Assembly: GCA_001970855.1 (NCBI GenBank)
Contig: LSSN01000845.1
Coordinates: 1-11,438 of the forward strand
Origin: Smittium culicis
Lineage: Eukaryota > Kickxellomycota > Harpellomycetes > Harpellales > Legeriomycetaceae
DNA: 11,438 bases
Reading direction: 5' to 3'
Below are positions 8,727-11,438 of the stretch, piece by piece. Numbering within the stretch: position 1 is the stretch's first letter; each line of letters opens with the position of its first letter. A program made the translations under genes and the position numbers. The notes beneath the pieces were generated by a model, which ran no database searches, was not told the DNA's origin, and saw nothing but the letters and a program-made list of their open reading frames with translations.

Positions 8727-9188
8727 AATTTTATATTTAAGGTTTTAAAATTTTTTTTATTTTTGTTAGTTTAGTATTTTCTAATAAAATTTTATTTAAA
8801 TAAATGAATAAATTGGTTTTTATTGTGTATATTCTTTAATGATTTATATGTTAATGAGAGTAAAAGATAAAATTTTTTCCTTTCTTTTTTTTTAAAAAAC
8901 CGATATCCGAGCTTAAAGAAAAATTGGGATATCTTTATGCCCCCCCCCCACCAAAACCTCGACCCATTTTTCCATAAAGATTTTTTAGTGCAAATACATC
9001 TTTTAATGATTATATTTCAGATACTTCTCAGAGTCTCCATGTAAACATGTCAAATTAAAATATAAATAATTTAGATAAGTTAAATTAAAGTAAACTTGGA
9101 GATTCAGTTTTATGTCGAGCATAAAAGATATTGGATGAAAAAGCTCAATCAGAAAACCCCATTAATTAATTATTTCTTATAATTGGCA
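8727..9188. other. AT-rich spacer with small inverted repeats and a poly-C run
   Basis: No gene is supported. GATATCC (8902-8908) pairs with GGATATC (8927-8933). A run of ten C lies at 8940-8949, striking in this background. GAGTCTCCATGTAAAC (9031-9046) and GTAAACTTGGAGATTC (9090-9105) form an imperfect inverted repeat with 12 of 16 pairs. A tyrosine recombinase ORF would be expected downstream of a DIRS RT, but none is recognisable here. Confidence 0.5.
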
Positions 9189-9191
9189 TAA

Positions 9192-9523
9192 GTTAGATAT
9201 ATTCTGTCTCGTCGTCGGTTTCCACCGCGAAATATGGCTCCTGTACTTCTCGAAAATTTCGATGGATCAGGTACTGCTGATACTGGTGACAACAGTGGTT
9301 GTAAAAGCGGACCCAGATACCACTCTAAGCAAATTAAATTAATAGTTTAACACATCATGAATAAATACGGAGAGCCAGAATAAGTATCTCACATTCATAA
9401 CTACTTCGAAGAAACTTTTTACCCAATAATCTCAGCGTCTATACCATTAAAGCTTTTATGTCACCAATTATTTACCTAGCTGAAGACCTAACTGGGATTG
9501 ATAAACTCCCAGTACCTAAAATT
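9192..9523 (+). pseudogene. Decayed ORF, possibly retroelement gag-like
   Basis: A GC-richer open frame of 52 codons (9192-9347, stop TAA 9348) contains ATG at 9234 followed by APVLLENFDGSGTADTGDN. The same frame goes on with KYGEPE, a TAA at 9381, and a 32-codon stretch including HNYFEETFYPII. The wording xxFDGSGxxxxW near a start resembles the N-terminus of many gag proteins, but that is a short match. The opposite strand is also open over part of the region (SRSTGAIFRGGNRRRDR), so even the strand is uncertain. No protease or RT is seen beside it. Confidence 0.3.
9491..9513. repeat. 7-bp hairpin followed by a T-rich tract
   Basis: ACTGGGA (9491-9497) pairs with TCCCAGT (9507-9513), with a 9-base loop, and is followed within about ten bases by T runs. 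The shape resembles an intrinsic terminator, but in a eukaryote-like AT-rich background T runs are everywhere, so I do not call it one. Confidence 0.7.
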
Positions 9524-9586
9524 TTTTTTAAAATTCTTTTTTTGACTTGAATATAATATTTATCCGCTAAAATTAAAATAGAGTGA

Positions 9587-9840
9587 ATGGATAAGAACAA
9601 AAGACCTAGATATTTTCATCTTAGGTCAAATAATTTTTGTCTATTGGCGCTACACGGTTAACTTGAAGCCAGTGATATTCATCGTATTTGCGATAACAGA
9701 CCTGAACTAGTCAACAGGGTGCTTAAATTGGTCATAATAGCACCAAAAGAGAAGCCAAATGGTGGGTTCTTAAAAAAGAGAGCACTTTTAGGCATAAAAA
9801 GTTACAGTTTAAAATTATCAAATTATAAATTTGGCCAATA
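9587..9840 (+). pseudogene. Unrecognised ORF with one in-frame stop
   Basis: ATG at 9587 opens a frame (MDKNKRPRYFHLRSNNFC) that meets TAA at 9656. It then runs on for 60 codons to TAA at 9838, including ASDIHRICDNRPELVNRVLK and APKEKPNGGFLKKR. The local GC is higher than the surroundings, as in the recognised transposon relics, so this may be another decayed coding piece. I do not recognise the family. The Cys-rich fragment at 9962 is in the same frame about 120 bases downstream. Confidence 0.3.
9603..9627. repeat. Small hairpin in the 9587 ORF
   Basis: GACCTA (9603-9608) pairs with TAGGTC (9622-9627), and GAT (9609-9611) with ATC (9618-9620) across a bulged T. This is a short structure of unknown meaning. 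Confidence 0.6.
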
Positions 9841-9961
9841 ATTAGCAGTCAATTCATGAATGATGATTAACCCTATTTATTGAATAATTTATGTTCCTTC
9901 TACAATTTTGCTTGCTAAATTAAAATTCTTCACAAAAACAATCACAAATGAAAATGACTAA

Positions 9962-10072
9962 TTTAATTTTTTTTCAAATAGTTTTGCAGCATTTTGTTCG
10001 TGTAAAAAAAAGGCTAGTAAAACTGGTTTTAAGTGCCAAAAAGAATGTAGTAACATATCATATTTAAATATT
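9962..10072 (+). pseudogene. Cys-rich (CxC-like) fragment
   Basis: A 37-codon open stretch between TAA 9959 and TAG 10073 contains CSCKKKASKTGFKCQKECSN (9995-10054). The spacing CxC then CxxxC resembles the zinc-chelating Cys-rich tails found in some transposon proteins (CxCKK...TxxCxCKKxxxxCxxxC), with some expected cysteines absent. It may be the C-terminal end of the same decayed gene as 9587-9840, since the frame is shared. The fragment is short and the match rests on few residues. Confidence 0.3.
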
Positions 10073-10206
10073 TAGTGTTTATAAAAAAATTCAAAATGTA
10101 TAATTATAACATATCAGATGAAAAGTATAAGTATATAATATACAAGTTGAATTTTTTGTAAAAAAATCAAAAAAATTAAATCGCTTAAAATTAAGTTTGC
10201 TGTTTT

Positions 10207-10240
10207 CAGAATTTCGAAATTCGAAATTCGATCTAGAAAG
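10207..10240. repeat. Short dispersed repeat, copy 1, with palindrome
   Basis: It starts CAGAATTT and ends GATCTAGAAAG. It contains the perfect 14-base palindrome GAATTTCGAAATTC (10209-10222) and a tandem CGAAATT. The related copy at 10365-10391 lacks one CGAAATT-like unit. AGCAAAA follows both copies. Confidence 0.55.
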
Positions 10241-10364
10241 TTAAAAAAAGCAAAAAAATTGCTTACATCGTACTAATCTGGTGATATAATTTTATTTCAA
10301 AAAATAAACGTAAAAAAAAAATAGTACTATACATAAAAATCTACTAGAAAAAACATCAAATACT

Positions 10365-10391
10365 CAGAATTTTTGAAATCGAGCTAGAAAG
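10365..10391. repeat. Short dispersed repeat, copy 2
   Basis: It starts CAGAATTTTT, continues GAAATCGAGCTAGAAAG, and is followed by AGCAAAATTTCGCC. It aligns with 10207-10240 if one short unit is removed from that copy. The copies are about 160 bases apart, which suggests an old tandem duplication. Confidence 0.5.
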
Positions 10392-10566
10392 TGTATAAAA
10401 TGATATCAGCAAAATTTCGCCGATTTTCGCCGGTTTTTCATAAAGTGAAAAAATCAGCCAATAAAACTAACTTGTAAAAAAGTATTAAAATCTAAATATA
10501 CTATATTTATTGAAATTGAATTTTAATTCCCGGTCAAGCACATTAATGTCTATCAAGAATGATTAG

Positions 10567-10821
10567 GCTAATGATTTCTGTTATAATCTTAATTCGGCTG
10601 TAATAGAATTACCATTTACTAAGAATGTATACGAAACTACAGTGTACTATAAGAGTGTACGAAATATTAATCAATTAAAGGAAAAAACGTGGGGTTTGAC
10701 GGTCACTAAATGTATACTTAAATGCAATCAGTATTGAAAGAATATAAGCGTGTATATGTCAATAAATGATGCTTCCACCTGTCACACACAATATCAAATT
10801 ATAATAAACTTAAACGATTAC
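10567..10821 (+). pseudogene. Unrecognised decayed ORF
   Basis: After TAG 10564 a frame stays open for 56 codons up to TGA 10735. It includes DFCYNLNSAVIELPFTKN and SVRNINQLKEKTWGLTVTK. It then runs open for another 28 codons (ISVYMSINDASTCHTQYQ) to TAA 10822. That openness is unusual for this composition, and the residue mix is protein-like rather than homopolymeric. I recognise no family and see no start codon of note. It may be a further transposon relic. Confidence 0.3.
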
Positions 10822-11035
10822 TAAAATCAATTCTAATTTTTTAAAAGACCGGCGAAAATTTTACACTATTATCGTAAATAATACCAACATTTATACTATT
10901 ATTTACAAAACTAGTACTATTAATATTGATGTAGGAAAAAATAACAATAACACAAGCTATTATATCTTACAGTCCGTTATGTTTTTATTCAGTTGACAGA
11001 AAAGAGAAAAACACTATATACGAGGTTAACCGATT

Positions 11036-11438
11036 TTGTTAAAATATATCAAATCAAAAAAAAATTTTTTTTTCGTAAAAAAAACTTTTTTCAGTTCAAG
11101 ATTATGCAAGTCTATTGGAATTATCATACCTTTATTGACTAAAGATAATATGAAAAATATGATTAACAATATCAGCAAGCTACACTCAAGGTTATCAAAA
11201 TGCAGGTATATAAAATCTACCATCCTATCATTGGTAGCTTCAGAATTTTCGCCGTCTCAGCTTATTTGCTCGGATTTTTAGTATTCAAGAACTCAGTTCA
11301 ACGTTGCAGAGAAAAAATGAAAGCAAGTATCAGTTCACTCTGAACGATTTCCAACGACACATTCTTAAATCAAGATCTGTTATTGGTCAAACCGTAGTTG
11401 AATTATTGAAATCATATCTCAACCGCTACTCTCAGCCA
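11036..11438 (+). pseudogene. Unrecognised two-frame ORF, cut by the window end
   Basis: An open frame from ATG 11036 to TAG 11279 starts in low-complexity Lys/Phe but becomes protein-like (NMKNMINNISKLHSRLSK, ILSLVASEFSPSQLICSDF). Its last codons overlap a second frame that is open from 11238 to the last base of the window (SIQELSSTLQRKN, YQFTLNDFQRHILKSR, IGQTVVELLKSYLNRYSQ). The two read as one protein interrupted by a single-base shift near 11277. The helical pattern, with a possible helix-turn-helix around LVASEFSPSQL, suggests the N-terminal part of a DNA-binding or transposon-linked protein. I cannot name the family. It may be a pseudogene, or two exons or a sequencing indel in a live gene. 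The minus-strand open frame at 11026-11223 is a shadow. Confidence 0.4.
11056..11073. repeat. A9T9 perfect palindrome
   Basis: Nine A followed by nine T. It creates the low-complexity start of the 11036 frame, and similar A and T runs continue just downstream. Confidence 0.9.

Larger units (their letters stand above)
10073..10566. other. AT-rich spacer with a duplicated short repeat
   Basis: No coding frame is supported. The segment holds two related copies of a CAGAATTT...TCTAGAAAG-like sequence and a pair of TTTCGCCG motifs, both listed separately. Confidence 0.5.

Noticed and set aside
6200..8730. Ciliate-type code with TAA and TAG read as Gln, since several frames become long and open when UAR is read through.
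   Set aside because: In the recognised RT and RNase H motifs the stops fall on positions expected to be Asp, Pro or Glu, not Gln, and real frameshifts are still needed. Decay explains this better.
711..8730. RIP-type (C-to-T, CpA) mutation as the cause of the stops.
   Set aside because: Some key changes need transversions (Glu to TAG in RNase H, Asp to Tyr in the transposase). General AT-biased drift is enough. A dinucleotide RIP index would be needed to revive the idea.
8940..8949. Run of ten C as a functional element.
   Set aside because: It is a simple homopolymer with no associated structure, and could equally be a sequencing or slippage product.
9491..9540. Intrinsic bacterial-type terminator (hairpin plus T run).
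   Set aside because: The window is eukaryote-like and T runs are everywhere; there is no upstream gene for it to end.

Overview
This is an extremely AT-rich, probably eukaryotic nuclear window (by eye well over 70% A+T, with long A and T runs). I find no intact long gene. What can be recognised are decayed transposable elements lying as islands of higher GC and more open reading frames in an AT-rich background. The wording of the retroelement is closest, from memory, to DIRS-like elements of early-diverging (Mucoromycota-type) fungi, so an AT-rich fungus is my best guess. The host is not proven, since DIRS elements also occur in animals, algae and amoebae.

Layout. 1-710: AT-rich, nothing recognised. 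711-1934: a broken PIF/Harbinger-type transposase pseudogene (helix-turn-helix plus DDE_Tnp_4 nuclease), + strand, read across frames, with its visible catalytic positions altered. 1935-6018: about 4 kb with no gene I can support; one isolated tRNA-like B-box lies near 5605. 6019-8726: a decayed DIRS-like retrotransposon, + strand, with a gag-like part (6019-6770) followed by reverse transcriptase and RNase H (6964-8726). It is broken by stops and frameshifts and seems to have lost about 50 codons after the RT active site. 6771-6963: a ~190-base AT-rich segment of consecutive hairpins sits exactly where the retroelement reading passes from gag to RT, flanked by a near-perfect 9-base direct repeat that looks like a target-site duplication. 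8727-11035: AT-rich sequence with fragments of decayed ORFs (gag-like at 9192, an unrecognised ORF at 9587, a Cys-rich fragment at 9962, an unrecognised ORF at 10567) and several hairpins and short repeats. 11036-11438: a two-frame unrecognised ORF that runs off the window end.

How the parts fit: there is no operon logic. The window is a graveyard of nested insertions: an old DIRS-like element, later hit by a small hairpin element, near an old Harbinger copy. All are drifting towards A+T, with stop codons in place of several different amino acids.
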